A stretch of 64,000 nt of DNA from Gemmatimonadetes bacterium bin94 (GCA_002238865.1 MPNE01000011.1:39151-103150); one strand, 5' to 3'. Positions 1 through 10,357 are shown, counted from the stretch's first letter. Program-made: numbers and translations. The notes: a model not told the origin generated them from the sequence alone.

Positions 1-28
1 GTGTTGGGGGGGGGGGGGGCGGGGGGGG
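1..28. repeat. Poly-G tract (14 G, C, 8 G)
   Basis: The first 28 bases hold runs of 14 and 8 G separated by one C, coding for Gly-rich residues at the visible start of the FN3 protein. This may be a real Gly linker, a slippage-prone contingency tract, or an artefact at a contig end. Confidence 0.6.
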
Positions 29-3000
29 CTGGCGTCCCGGCGACGTTGTCGATGGACACCGACGCGGAACAGCCGTTGAGCACGACATTCACGGTCAACT
101 TCCGTTTTTCGAAATCCGTGAGCGACTTCGCTCTTAATGACATCCGTGTCACCAACGGCACATTGGGAGATCGGTTAAGGGGAACCGGCAGGCTCTACAC
201 GGTCGAAGTCACGCCGAAGAGCGACTTCGACGGGCTCGTGAACGTAGAGGTACGCAGCAACGCTGTGGATGACGGCAATCCCGAAACCGACACGGATTTC
301 GAGGTGGACACAAGGGCTCCCAGGTTCGTGGACGCAACCATCGATGAGGTGACCCTCGTCATCACATACGACGAGGACCTGGACCGGACATCGGAACCGG
401 AAACCACGGACTATACGGTCCGAGTGGAAAACAGCGTCGGCGTCTTTCTTCTCAGGGCGGATGTCCGTGGCGACGAGGTGACCCTGATTCTCAGAGACCC
501 CGTGTCGAAGGGCGACCGTGTCACTCTGGATTATGTGCCTCCGACCAGCAACCCGCTCCAGGATGAACTGGGCAACGAAGCCGTGGAACTCGACCGCGAA
601 CCGGTCACCAATAACACCCTGACTGGGGAAGACCTTCCGAGCAAGCCCAGGAACCTGAGGGCGACCGCCGACGGCAGGACCAGAATCGACCTGGACTGGG
701 ACGCGCCGTCCGATGATGGTGGTTTCGACATCATCGGCTACCGGATCGAGTCCTCGCGTACCGGCAGCAGCGGTAGTTGGGACGATCTGGTAGACGACAC
801 GGAAAGTACCAGGACCACGTACACAGACACCGGACTCGATGCGGGGACCAGGTGGTTCTACCGGGTATCGGCAATCAATCGCGAAGGCGAAGGTCCGCCC
901 TCCGATATTGCCGACGCCACGACCGACGGCGGGGTGCCCAGCGCCGTGCGCAACCTGACGGCCACCGAGAACGGACAGTTGCGCATCGACCTTTCGTGGG
1001 ACGAGCCGAGCTACGATGGTGGCGGCATCAGCGGCTACCTCATCGAGGTGTCGACCAACAGGGGCAGTGCCTGGTCCGATCTGGAGGTCAACACGCGCTC
1101 TACGAGCACCACGTATTCGCACACGGGACTGACCGGCGGAACGACGCGGCACTACCGGGTGTCGGCAATCAGCTCCGCGGGCACGGGCGATGCCTCCAAC
1201 GTTGCCAGCGCGACCACCGACATCGGCCCGCCGAGTGCGCCGGTGAGCCTGAGCGCGGTGGCGCTGAGCGAGTCGCGAATCCAGCTGTCCTGGGGGCCGC
1301 CGACCAACGACGGGGGTGCCCGGATCACCGGGTACCGGATCGATGAATCTCGCACGGGTGGGACAGTGTGGACGACCCTGGTCGGGAACACGCGTTCCAC
1401 GTCCATGACGTACACGCACGGCGATCTTCCGCCCGGGACCACCCGCACCTACAGGGTAGCGGCGATCAATTCGCAGGGCACGGGCGTGTATTCCAGGAGG
1501 GCGAGCGCCACCACGAGGGCCACCGTCCCAAGTGCGCCCACCAGCCTGACCGCGTCAGCAAGCGGGCAGACCCGGATCAACCTGTCCTGGCGGGCTCCCC
1601 TCCTGGACGGGGGCGCTCGCATCACGGGGTACCGGATCGAGTTCTCGCCCACGGGGACGTCTGCGTGGACGGTGCTCGTGCCCAACACATCATCCTTCTC
1701 CACTACCTACACGCACCGTGGCCTTGCCCCTGCCACCACCCGGTACTACCGCGTGTTCGCGATCAACTCGGTGGGGCACAGCGAGGCATCGAACATTGCC
1801 AACGCCAAAACGGATGCCACGGTTCCCGGCGCGCCGACCCGCCTTTCGGCTGCTGCTCGCGGACAGAACCAGATCGACCTGTCCTGGGTGGCGCCCGCCA
1901 GCGACGGCGGCGCGCCGATCACAGGGTACCGGATCGAGAGTTCCACCAACGGCACAACCTTTACGACGCTGCGGAGCAACACCAACTCTCCCGCCACCAC
2001 ATTCCCCCACACGGGCCTGGCTCCCGCCACGCGGCTGTTCTACCGGGTATACGCGATCAACAGCGCCGGCCGGAGCCCGGCTTCGAACATCGCCAACGCC
2101 ACGACCGACGCGACCGTTCCGACCGCTCCAACAAGCCTCTCGGCCACGGCCAGCGGCACGTCGCAGATCGACCTGTCGTGGCAGGCGCCCTCGTTCGATG
2201 GCGGGGCCCGCATTTCCGGGTACAGAATCGACGTTGCCGATAGTGGAGGCGGGCCCTGGGCGGCGTTGGTCGCCAATACGCGGTCCGGTTCGACCAGCTA
2301 TTCCCACACGGGATTGGCTCCGGCCAGCACCCGCTACTACCGTGTGTCCGCGATCAACTCGGTGGGGAGGAGCCCGGAGTCCGGTGTTGCTAACGCCACC
2401 ACGGACGCGACCGTTCCCGACGCGCCCACAAACCTGATGGCGACGGCGACCGAGCCTACCCGGATCGACCTTGTCTGGGCCGCTCCGGCGTATGACGGGG
2501 GAGCACCCGTAAGCAGCTACCGTATCGAAATCTCGGTGGACGGTGCCGCATGGAGCGATCTGGCGGCATCGACGGGGGTGACCTCTACCGCCTACGGGCA
2601 CACGGGCCTGAAGCCGGGGAGCACGCGCCACTATCGGGTTTCGGCGATCAACGTCGCGGGCACCGGCGTGCCTTCGAACGTCGCGTCCGCGACCACCGAC
2701 GATCCCAGGGACCGCGCCGGACGCGTGAACAGGGAAGTGCTCTCGCACGCGGCCGCAGCCATGACGTCGAGCACGTTCTCGGCGATTGCGGGCCGGGTCG
2801 AGTCGTTCGCCGACAGCGATCCCTTTGGCAGGCGGGTTCAGATGGGAGGCTTCTCGTCACTGGGCGCGGCCTCGGCGCTGCAGTCCGGAATGTCCGGGCT
2901 CGGAAACCGCGGATTCGGCGGCACCGACCTGGATGCCCGTCGGCTGCTGGACGGAGCCTCCTTCCTGATCCCGCTTGGCGGCGACTCGCCGAGTCAGATC

Positions 3001-4110
3001 GGTTCCGGCATGCCCGCCCTGGCGACCTGGGGGAGCGGCCAGTATCACAACATGTCGCGGCCTCGCGGGGGTCTGGTCGACTGGGAAGGCAATATGCTCA
3101 GCTTGCACGCGGGCGCGGATGTCCGGTTGCGGCCGCATGTCCTGGCCGGGTTGGTGGCTACGCGGTCCACGGGAGATTTCGACTTCACCGACAAGACCGG
3201 CGAGACGGACGTGGCGGGCACCTACGCCAGCCGGATGACCAGCATCAACCCCTACGTTGCGGGATTCCTGGGCCGGGTGGACATAACCGGATGGGCCACG
3301 GGTGGATACGGTTGGGGGAGTATCGAGATCGAGGATGAACGGAAGGAGTTGCGGTCGAGCAAAGTCAGCATCTTGAACGGGGGCGCGGGTGGCGTCGGCG
3401 ATCTGCTCGCGAGCGGGAACGCGGCGTTGCGTCTGAAGGCCGAGGGCTGGCTCGCTCGAGTCGATGTGGAGGGCGCTGAGGAAATCGACTCGGTGACTCT
3501 GGACATGGGCCGGGCGCGGGTCGCCCTGGAGTGGAAACAAGGGTACCGGTTCGCCTCGGGACACGAGATGGCGGTCCTGCTCGAAGGAGGATTGCGCTAC
3601 GATTCCGGTGACGGACCCACCGGTTCCGGAATGGAGTTTGGGGGAGGACTTCGGTACGTCAGTCCGCAGGGTGGCCTGACGCTGGAGGGCCGCGGCAGGC
3701 TGCTCGCGACCGGGCACCTGGGGTATGAGGAGTGGGGTGTCAGCGGGCTCGTCCAGTTCGACACGCACGGACGTGGCGAGGGCCTGTCGGTGAGAATGGT
3801 CCCGACGTGGGGAGAGGCGTCGAGCGGTGTTCAGGCGCTTTGGGACCGGGGTGTGAGCGGAATGCCGCACGGCGGCTTCACCCCGGCGCGAGGCCGGCTC
3901 AACACCGAAGTGGAATACGGGCTGCGCAACTTTGCCGGCACACCCTACGGCCGCTTCTACATCGTGGACGGCGGAGACCGCGCCTTCGGCAGTGGGGTTC
4001 GCTACGAAATCACCCGCGTGATGGATCTGCGCCTGGAGGGTACGCGCCGGCAGAGCGCCATCGGCACCGCGCGGCACGGTCTCACCATGAGAGGGCTGTG
4101 GAAATTCTAG
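1..4110 (+). CDS. FN3-repeat surface protein with C-terminal beta-barrel (5' partial)
   Basis: About 1369 residues are visible and the N-terminus is probably outside the window, since the frame is open from base 1 and begins in a glycine-coding poly-G tract. Domains in order: a bacterial Ig-like domain (about residues 12-105, with the phrase TPKSDFDGLVNVEV), a SwmB-like domain (about 105-205), seven FN3 repeats of about 100 residues (212-898, each with a DLSWxAPxxDGG core and an SAINxxG strand), a linker, and a glycine-rich C-terminal region of about 350 residues. That region has alternating hydrophobic strands and ends in Phe, as outer-membrane barrels often do. I infer an autotransporter-like surface adhesin or display protein. 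The barrel assignment is by pattern only. The gene converges on the next one with a 4-base overlap. Confidence 0.75.
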   Translation: MLGGGGAGGAGVPATLSMDTDAEQPLSTTFTVNFRFSKSVSDFALNDIRVTNGTLGDRLRGTGRLYTVEVTPKSDFDGLVNVEVRSNAVDDGNPETDTDFEVDTRAPRFVDATIDEVTLVITYDEDLDRTSEPETTDYTVRVENSVGVFLLRADVRGDEVTLILRDPVSKGDRVTLDYVPPTSNPLQDELGNEAVELDREPVTNNTLTGEDLPSKPRNLRATADGRTRIDLDWDAPSDDGGFDIIGYRIESSRTGSSGSWDDLVDDTESTRTTYTDTGLDAGTRWFYRVSAINREGEGPPSDIADATTDGGVPSAVRNLTATENGQLRIDLSWDEPSYDGGGISGYLIEVSTNRGSAWSDLEVNTRSTSTTYSHTGLTGGTTRHYRVSAISSAGTGDASNVASATTDIGPPSAPVSLSAVALSESRIQLSWGPPTNDGGARITGYRIDESRTGGTVWTTLVGNTRSTSMTYTHGDLPPGTTRTYRVAAINSQGTGVYSRRASATTRATVPSAPTSLTASASGQTRINLSWRAPLLDGGARITGYRIEFSPTGTSAWTVLVPNTSSFSTTYTHRGLAPATTRYYRVFAINSVGHSEASNIANAKTDATVPGAPTRLSAAARGQNQIDLSWVAPASDGGAPITGYRIESSTNGTTFTTLRSNTNSPATTFPHTGLAPATRLFYRVYAINSAGRSPASNIANATTDATVPTAPTSLSATASGTSQIDLSWQAPSFDGGARISGYRIDVADSGGGPWAALVANTRSGSTSYSHTGLAPASTRYYRVSAINSVGRSPESGVANATTDATVPDAPTNLMATATEPTRIDLVWAAPAYDGGAPVSSYRIEISVDGAAWSDLAASTGVTSTAYGHTGLKPGSTRHYRVSAINVAGTGVPSNVASATTDDPRDRAGRVNREVLSHAAAAMTSSTFSAIAGRVESFADSDPFGRRVQMGGFSSLGAASALQSGMSGLGNRGFGGTDLDARRLLDGASFLIPLGGDSPSQIGSGMPALATWGSGQYHNMSRPRGGLVDWEGNMLSLHAGADVRLRPHVLAGLVATRSTGDFDFTDKTGETDVAGTYASRMTSINPYVAGFLGRVDITGWATGGYGWGSIEIEDERKELRSSKVSILNGGAGGVGDLLASGNAALRLKAEGWLARVDVEGAEEIDSVTLDMGRARVALEWKQGYRFASGHEMAVLLEGGLRYDSGDGPTGSGMEFGGGLRYVSPQGGLTLEGRGRLLATGHLGYEEWGVSGLVQFDTHGRGEGLSVRMVPTWGEASSGVQALWDRGVSGMPHGGFTPARGRLNTEVEYGLRNFAGTPYGRFYIVDGGDRAFGSGVRYEITRVMDLRLEGTRRQSAIGTARHGLTMRGLWKF
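634..2700 (+). repeat. Seven tandem FN3-coding repeats of about 300 bp
   Basis: Seven diverged copies, each about 95-102 codons, follow one another with conserved starts (VPxAPTxLxA), cores (IDLSWxAP) and ends (NATTDATVP). Copies 4 to 7 look closest to each other at protein level, which suggests recent internal duplication. Confidence 0.8.
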
Positions 4111-7100
4111 TTGCCGGGACGCCAGTGCCCGACCGACAGGGTGTCCGTCTTCATGATGTCCGGGTTGACCCAGTAGTACGGCCCGAACGACCGTGCCGAG
4201 GGCCATAGCTCGTCCAGCGTGGTAGCGTCGTACAGGACTCCGTCCTTCATGACCAGGTCGATGTCGAGCGTGTTTTCGATGTCGTCCAGCGGGTTGGCAT
4301 CGAGGATGACGAGGTCGGCGTACTTGCCGGTGGCAATGCTCCCCAGCTGATCCTCCAGGCCGAGGTATCGTGCCCCGTGCAGGCTCGCGACCTCGAGGGC
4401 GCCCAGCGGTCCCAGGGCTTCCGCGTACGCCCACACCTCCCAGTGCGAAGCGGGCCCGTGCTGCTGCCCGTGCGATCCGATCACCCCGTAGCCTCCCTCC
4501 GCGATGACGTCGGCCATCCCCTCGGCGACGATCGCGAAGCCGTAGTCGGACTCCGGACGCAGGTTGCGCCTTCGCGCATGCGGGATCAGGTGACGCCAGG
4601 GCAGCCACTGCCGGAGCTTGTCGTCGAGCCAGGTGTCGTCACGCTGGAAGAAATACTCTTCGGTCCATGGCGAGGACCCCCCCACGACGACCGTGGGCGA
4701 GTAGTAGAAACCGGCCTGGCCGAGAAAGCGCGACACGTCGGAGTAGACGGGGAACTGGACGAGGGCGTGCTCGAAGCCGGCGTGGCCATCCATCACCAGT
4801 CCGATGTTGTGCGAAAGATCGAAGTTGCCGCCCTCGGATGTCGCCACCATGCCCCTGGTGCGTGCCGCGTCCACCAGCCACTGCGCGCGGCGCCGGTTCG
4901 GCTGCAGGTACTGCTTGATGCTCTCCGCTCCCCAGCTCTGCAGCCGGGCCACCTGATTGTCGGCCTCCTCGGGCGAGTCCACGTCCGCCTTGAACGGATC
5001 GTCGCCGGCGGTCAGCGTCTCGCCCGTTGCGTAGATGCGCGGGCCCACCATCCGGCCTGCCTGCACAAGGTCCTTGGTGCTCCAGGTGTTGACCGACGAT
5101 GCGGCCGGGTCCCGGGTCGTGGTTACGCCGTACGCCAGGTAGACGCCATGCTCGAAGCCGCGCTCGGGAATCATGCCCATTGATTGGCGGTTGTGGTGCC
5201 CGTGCATGTCGATCCAACCCGGAATGACGGTTTTTCCGGTGCCGTCAATGATCCGATCGGCCCCCGAGATGTCGCATTCGCCGACGCACGCGATCCGTCC
5301 GCCGACGGTCACGACATCGCCCCGCTCGACCACGCCGGCCTCGTCGAGGGTGATGATGCGGGCGCCGGTGATGGCGACGGAACCCTCGGGCAGGTTGCGG
5401 GGAACATCGAGGCGCAGATGGGTGACCGACGTCTCCCCTGTGCCCAGGTCGTGGGTGGCGTAACGGGTGCCGCCCCCGAACTCCAGGGTGGAACTGTCAC
5501 GCCAGCGGGGAAACAGTCCCCCCCGGGTCGTAAGCCGTTCGACCGGAAGGCGCCCACCCATGCGCGCAATCGCGGGAAGCGCGTCGGCGGAACGCGCGGG
5601 AGGAACGGGCGCCACGAAGACGTCTCCCACGGTCACAAAGGCCACCCTCGCCGCGTCGGGCGAGGCGACCGCTTCCCACGTCGCCGGCAACTCGACGTGT
5701 TCACGCCGGTCCGCGCCGTCGGAGGTCACGGAGACGAGCACGCCGTCGCTGGCGAAGTAGATCCGCCCGTCGCTGGCGTAGGTGGCAACGGGCACAGCGA
5801 TGCCGAAGCCGCCGGGAACACGGGCCACAGGCGTGCCCGGTCCGCGGACTTCGCCGTCCGCGGCGAAGCGCACCAGGTCATGCCATGGGTTGTCGGCCGG
5901 AGTGCGTCCGCGCGCGGTGGCACCCGATCCCCGCGCCACCAGGATCTCGCTGCCGTCGGGACTCCACACCGGGTTCATGTACTCGCCAGGCCGGTCGGAG
6001 ACGCGCCGGGGCTGCCCGCCGCCGCCGGGGACGCGCCACAGGTGCCCCCCATCGGCCCAGTCGAAGGTGGTGAAGGCGACGGAGGCGCCGTCCGGAGACC
6101 AGACCGGAGCGTACTCGAAGGTGGGGAAATCCTCCGGTGTCAGCCGGCGAGGCTCGCCACCGGCGGCGTCGCGCAGCCAGAGCTTGCCGATTGCCTCGAA
6201 CACGACCGTTTGCCCGTCGGGGGAGGCGGTCGGCCACCGGAGGAAGCGCGCGTCGAAGGAATCGTCGGGAATGCTGCGCGTGCTGTGGGCCATTTCGGAG
6301 ATGGTGCGCTCGACACGGGCGCTGAAGGGGATGGTCCCCACCTCGCCGGTGGCCGGATCGAGCACGCGGATGCCACCACCCTGGGACAGGTAGATTCGGG
6401 TTCCCGCGGCGTCCCATGTGAGGCGGGGCAGGATCGGTCCCGCCCTTGTTATTTCCTGTGTCATGTCCCATTCGACCGGGTCCATGATCAGCCGCTCGGT
6501 CCCCGTGTCCAGATCGCGCAGCCAGAGCCCGGTCCGTGGGCCGAAGACGTGGCCCCGGTATTCCAGAACGCCGTCGGGTATCCGCCGTCCGAAGGCCAGG
6601 AACCGCCCGTCGGGGGACACTTCGGGTGCGAATGCACCGCCGCTGGTCATGCGGCCCTGCTGCTGCGACTGGCCGGAGGTGATCGGCGTGACGTGTCCGG
6701 TCGCCAGTTCGAGTCGGCGGATCTGAAAGTCTCCCTTCGACGAATCCTGTCCCCCGAATGGCAGGATCGAGCCCACGAACTGGTGGAAGTAGAGGTAGCG
6801 CCCGTCCCGCGAGACGGAAGACCATCCGGGCATCTCGGTGGTGTAGGGGACCAGTTCGATACCGGTTCCACCGTCCCGGTGATACATGAACAGCCCGTAG
6901 GAGAAGAGCCCTCCCGCCGACATGTCGGTCTGCCGGACGACCAGGTAATCGCCATCCGGGAGCCACACGGGCTCCGCCGCGCGGATGTTGATGTCCGTGA
7001 AGACCGGTTGGGGATCCGAGCCGTCGGCTCCCATGATCCACAGGTTGTTCTGGCCGTTCCGGTCGGATATGAACGCGATCTCGGAGCCGTCGGGCGAGAA

Positions 7101-7457
7101 GACGGGGTGAATGTTCAGTGCGAGACCGGAGTCCTGCGTGATGCTGGTCGCCTCGCCGCCGCCGGCCGGCATTCGGTAGATGTGACCGAGGAGGTCGAAG
7201 ACGAGCCAGGCCCCGTCGGGGGATATGTCGACGGACATCCAGGTGCCCTCGGTCGTCGTAAACCCGATTTCGCGGGTCTCGCCACGGGGCTGGGTGATGT
7301 CCCAATCGGCGGGAGCGTTCTGGGCGGCGACGGGGGTGGCCATGGTGGAGATGGCGAGGGCCTGGGTGGAGATGGCGAGGGCCACCAGGGCGATGGTGCG
7401 GACCATGGCGGTCGCGAGGCGGTGGGCGGGGGGCGGCGCAATAGGTGACCGGGTCAC
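4107..7457 (-). CDS. TolB-like propeller fused to amidohydrolase, exported
   Basis: The product has 1116 residues. A signal peptide ending near AVAAQ is followed by WD40/PD40-type propeller repeats (many SPDGxW motifs, about residues 45-620) and a C-terminal amidohydrolase domain (about 690-1110). The metal-binding motif DMHGHH places HxH at about residues 752 and 754. Later conserved segments include a TSEGG strand and GSHGQQ. Members of this architecture hydrolyse cyclic amides or dipeptides; the substrate here is unknown. I chose the GTG at 7457 because AAGGAGG lies 6 bases upstream; an ATG at 7499 lacks this. The signal peptide holds a 21-bp tandem repeat. The gene is divergent from the S9 peptidase at 7637. 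Confidence 0.85.
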   Translation of the reverse strand: MTRSPIAPPPAHRLATAMVRTIALVALAISTQALAISTMATPVAAQNAPADWDITQPRGETREIGFTTTEGTWMSVDISPDGAWLVFDLLGHIYRMPAGGGEATSITQDSGLALNIHPVFSPDGSEIAFISDRNGQNNLWIMGADGSDPQPVFTDINIRAAEPVWLPDGDYLVVRQTDMSAGGLFSYGLFMYHRDGGTGIELVPYTTEMPGWSSVSRDGRYLYFHQFVGSILPFGGQDSSKGDFQIRRLELATGHVTPITSGQSQQQGRMTSGGAFAPEVSPDGRFLAFGRRIPDGVLEYRGHVFGPRTGLWLRDLDTGTERLIMDPVEWDMTQEITRAGPILPRLTWDAAGTRIYLSQGGGIRVLDPATGEVGTIPFSARVERTISEMAHSTRSIPDDSFDARFLRWPTASPDGQTVVFEAIGKLWLRDAAGGEPRRLTPEDFPTFEYAPVWSPDGASVAFTTFDWADGGHLWRVPGGGGQPRRVSDRPGEYMNPVWSPDGSEILVARGSGATARGRTPADNPWHDLVRFAADGEVRGPGTPVARVPGGFGIAVPVATYASDGRIYFASDGVLVSVTSDGADRREHVELPATWEAVASPDAARVAFVTVGDVFVAPVPPARSADALPAIARMGGRLPVERLTTRGGLFPRWRDSSTLEFGGGTRYATHDLGTGETSVTHLRLDVPRNLPEGSVAITGARIITLDEAGVVERGDVVTVGGRIACVGECDISGADRIIDGTGKTVIPGWIDMHGHHNRQSMGMIPERGFEHGVYLAYGVTTTRDPAASSVNTWSTKDLVQAGRMVGPRIYATGETLTAGDDPFKADVDSPEEADNQVARLQSWGAESIKQYLQPNRRRAQWLVDAARTRGMVATSEGGNFDLSHNIGLVMDGHAGFEHALVQFPVYSDVSRFLGQAGFYYSPTVVVGGSSPWTEEYFFQRDDTWLDDKLRQWLPWRHLIPHARRRNLRPESDYGFAIVAEGMADVIAEGGYGVIGSHGQQHGPASHWEVWAYAEALGPLGALEVASLHGARYLGLEDQLGSIATGKYADLVILDANPLDDIENTLDIDLVMKDGVLYDATTLDELWPSARSFGPYYWVNPDIMKTDTLSVGHWRPGN
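7344..7385 (-). repeat. 21-bp tandem repeat in a signal peptide
   Basis: Two near-identical 21-bp copies begin at 7344 and 7365 and encode the heptapeptide ALAISTQ/M twice, in the hydrophobic core of the signal peptide of the propeller-amidohydrolase. Confidence 0.7.
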
Positions 7458-7636
7458 GTGATGCCTCCTTGTGTGGACGAGGGCCGGAAAATGTCGCATG
7501 TGCGGTGGGGTGGGGCGAGGGTGTGGTCCGGGATTGGCGGTCCGTGGCAGAAGGCCCCTGTCGGGTTTGCGCTCGGCACCCCAACTTACCAGTCGCCTCT
7601 CACGCCACTGCAGCAGTCAGGATGGAGTCACCGAAG

Positions 7637-10357
7637 ATGACCGGACAAGAGAAGACCCCCCCAAGCGCTTCTTTCGCCCAAACCTGCGAACGACCTCGCC
7701 CCTTTGCGCTCTTCGCACTCATCGCGCTCTGGGCCATCGCGCTGCCCGCGGGGACCCTCCGCGCGCAGGACGCCGCCTCGACCGCCACGCAGGATCCGCC
7801 CAGCGCGGCCGCCGCGGTTCTTTCGGCGCAGGGGTGGGTGGAGCCGCCGGCTGAAATTGCGGACGCGGTGCTGGCGCCCCGGTATCTGAACGTGACGCTG
7901 AACCAGGCAAGTCCCGACGGGCGGTGGTTCCTCAACGTGGTTGGCGACGGGCCGGTCACGATGGACCGCTTTTCGCGCCCCTTCGACGAGTTGGGCGGCC
8001 AGTTCCTGGAGCCCCAGGCGAATCGTCACCGCAACCTGTCGATCCGCAGCTCCGCGGGGTTGCAGGTGATCTCGGCCTCCGACGGCTCGGTCACCGACAT
8101 CGAGGTTCCAGGCGGCGCGCGCGTGTCGGCGGCCCAGTGGTCGCCCGACGGGTCCGGCCTTGCCTTCTACGTCCACACCGACGACGAAACGCACATTTAC
8201 GTGGCCGATCCGGAGAGCGGCGACTCTCGCCGGATCACGCGCGACCCCGTGCTGGCCACCATGGTCACCAACTTCGAGTGGACCTCGAACGGCGCAGAGA
8301 TTGCAACCGTGCTGGTTCCGGAAGACCGTCCCGGGCGGCCCATGGAGCCCACCGTCCCCGCGGGTCCCGAGATCAAGCAGACCGAGGACGGCAAGAATGT
8401 CCTCAGGACCTACGCCAGCCTGATGGCGACGCCGTACGACGAGTCGCTGCTGCAGTGGCACGTCACCGGGCAGCTGGCCACAATCGCCGTCGACAACCGG
8501 GACGTCACCCGGGTCGGCGACCCGGCCATGCTCCGGAGCTTCGACTTCTCGCCCGACGGCCGGCACGCACGCGTGACGACGATGCAGGAGCCGTTCAGCT
8601 ACGTCGTCCCGGTGACCAGCTTCGGTCGCGTCGAGGAGATCTGGGACCGCGAAGGCAACGTGCTCGCCGAGATAGCCGAGACCGAACTGAACACGGGCAT
8701 CCGGGGAGCCCCGTCGGCACCGGGCGTTGCTGGCGACGAGGAGGAGGCGGACCGGCGTCAGATCAGGTGGCGTGAAGACGGAGCGGGCCTGACCTTCCTG
8801 CAGATGGAGCCGGCTCCCGAGGAAGAGGAGGGGGACGAGGCCGCGGCCGAGGAGGAGGATGAGGAGGCGGACGGGCGCCGAATGGACCGGGTCATGCTGT
8901 GGTCGGCGCCCTTCGGGGAAGACGACACGACCGTTCTCTACGAGAGCAACCGGCGGATGGCGAACCACCGCTACTCGGCGGACTACGGCTGGCTCTTCGT
9001 CACCCGGAGACCCGGCGGCGATGGCGGTGGGAGGGGCTTCGGCGGCGGGGGTGGCGGCGGCACGGTCACCGAGTACGCTGTCCGGCTGGACGACCCGGAG
9101 ACACGCTACACGATCAGCGAGTGGGATTCCGACGAGTTCTACGCCAACCCCGGCTCGCTTCTGATGGACAACGGCCAGGCCGGTGGCGGCGGTGGGGCCT
9201 TTCGCTTTGGAGGTGGCGGCGCGTTGGCCGGCACGCACTTCGTGGAGGTCGTCGGGGAGGACGGCGGCGAGTCCGTCTTCCTCATGGGCACCCGCTACAA
9301 CGAAGACCCTCTGGCCGAGTCTCCGATCAGCTTCCTGGACCGGGTCGCGCTGCGCACCGGCGATCGCGAGAGGGTCTACGAGAGCTCGAACGACGGCGAA
9401 TACGAGCGCATCACCAGGGTGCTGGATGCGGACGCCGGCAGGTTCGTGGTGCATCGCGAATCTCCGACCGAGGTCGGGCAGTCGTTCCTCGTAGACGGCG
9501 GGGCACGCTCGCAACTGACCCAAAACGTCGACTACTCGCCCGATCTGACCAACGCACCACGCCAGCGCTTCACGGTCGAGCGCCCGGACGGGTTCCGCTT
9601 CCTGGTCAATGTCACAATGCCGCCGGACTTCGTGGAGGGCGAAGAACGACCCGCGATGTTCTGGTTCTACCCGCGGGAATACGAGGATCAGGAGTCGTAC
9701 GACGAGCGCGGACGCACCTTCAACAAGAACGCGTTCCCCAACTTCGGCACCCGCTCGATCGAATACCTGATCCGGCTGGGGTATGTCGTGGTCGAACCCG
9801 ACGCGCCGATCGTGGGCGAAGCGGGGCGCATGAACAACAACTATCAGCACGATCTGCGCAACAATCTCGCGGCGGTCATCGACGAGCTGGACGCACGGGG
9901 GATCATCGACCGGCGCAGGCTCGGTCTTGGCGGGCACTCGTACGGTGCATTCGGAACCGTCAACGCGATGGTGCACACACCGTTCTTCAAGGCCGGGATC
10001 GCGGGGGACGGCAACTACAACCGGACCTTTACCCCGCTGGGCTTCCAGTCCGAGCGCAGGCACTTCTGGGATGCTCGCGAGGTGTACCTCGGGATGTCGC
10101 CGTTCGTGTATGCGAACAACCTGACCGGCGCTCTCCTGATGTACCACGGCATGCACGACCAGAACGTGGGCACCGCACCCGACCACTCGCCGCGGCTGTT
10201 CCACGCCCTGAACGGGCTCGGCAAGGAAGCCGCAATGTACCTGTACCCCTTCGAGGACCACGGTCCCGCGACAAGGGAGACGTTGCTCGACCTGTGGGCG
10301 CGGTGGACCGCCTGGCTCGAGGTTCACCTTGCAGAGGAGACCAGGCCGGTCACCTGA
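7637..10357 (+). CDS. Exported prolyl oligopeptidase family (S9) serine peptidase
   Basis: The product has 906 residues with an N-terminal signal segment (FALFALIALWAIALPAG, then RAQ). The middle is a propeller with SPDG motifs, and the C-terminal alpha/beta hydrolase carries the catalytic triad: Ser768 in GGHSYGA, Asp841 in HGMHDQN and His875 in FEDHGP. Two low-complexity inserts are unusual: an acidic stretch near residues 394-414 and a Gly-rich stretch near 460-475. It probably cleaves oligopeptides in the periplasm or outside. The ATG at 7637 has GGAG 9 bases upstream; an ATG at 7622 is the alternative. The SEC-C gene follows after 26 bases and may share its transcript. Confidence 0.88.
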   Translation: MTGQEKTPPSASFAQTCERPRPFALFALIALWAIALPAGTLRAQDAASTATQDPPSAAAAVLSAQGWVEPPAEIADAVLAPRYLNVTLNQASPDGRWFLNVVGDGPVTMDRFSRPFDELGGQFLEPQANRHRNLSIRSSAGLQVISASDGSVTDIEVPGGARVSAAQWSPDGSGLAFYVHTDDETHIYVADPESGDSRRITRDPVLATMVTNFEWTSNGAEIATVLVPEDRPGRPMEPTVPAGPEIKQTEDGKNVLRTYASLMATPYDESLLQWHVTGQLATIAVDNRDVTRVGDPAMLRSFDFSPDGRHARVTTMQEPFSYVVPVTSFGRVEEIWDREGNVLAEIAETELNTGIRGAPSAPGVAGDEEEADRRQIRWREDGAGLTFLQMEPAPEEEEGDEAAAEEEDEEADGRRMDRVMLWSAPFGEDDTTVLYESNRRMANHRYSADYGWLFVTRRPGGDGGGRGFGGGGGGGTVTEYAVRLDDPETRYTISEWDSDEFYANPGSLLMDNGQAGGGGGAFRFGGGGALAGTHFVEVVGEDGGESVFLMGTRYNEDPLAESPISFLDRVALRTGDRERVYESSNDGEYERITRVLDADAGRFVVHRESPTEVGQSFLVDGGARSQLTQNVDYSPDLTNAPRQRFTVERPDGFRFLVNVTMPPDFVEGEERPAMFWFYPREYEDQESYDERGRTFNKNAFPNFGTRSIEYLIRLGYVVVEPDAPIVGEAGRMNNNYQHDLRNNLAAVIDELDARGIIDRRRLGLGGHSYGAFGTVNAMVHTPFFKAGIAGDGNYNRTFTPLGFQSERRHFWDAREVYLGMSPFVYANNLTGALLMYHGMHDQNVGTAPDHSPRLFHALNGLGKEAAMYLYPFEDHGPATRETLLDLWARWTAWLEVHLAEETRPVT

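Noticed and set aside
634..2700. CRISPR-like spaced repeats
   Set aside because: The periodic sequence is about 300 bp long, diverged and coding for FN3 domains.
5184..7448. A 754-residue open frame on the plus strand
   Set aside because: It is the complement of the propeller-amidohydrolase, which has clear motifs, signal peptide and ribosome site.
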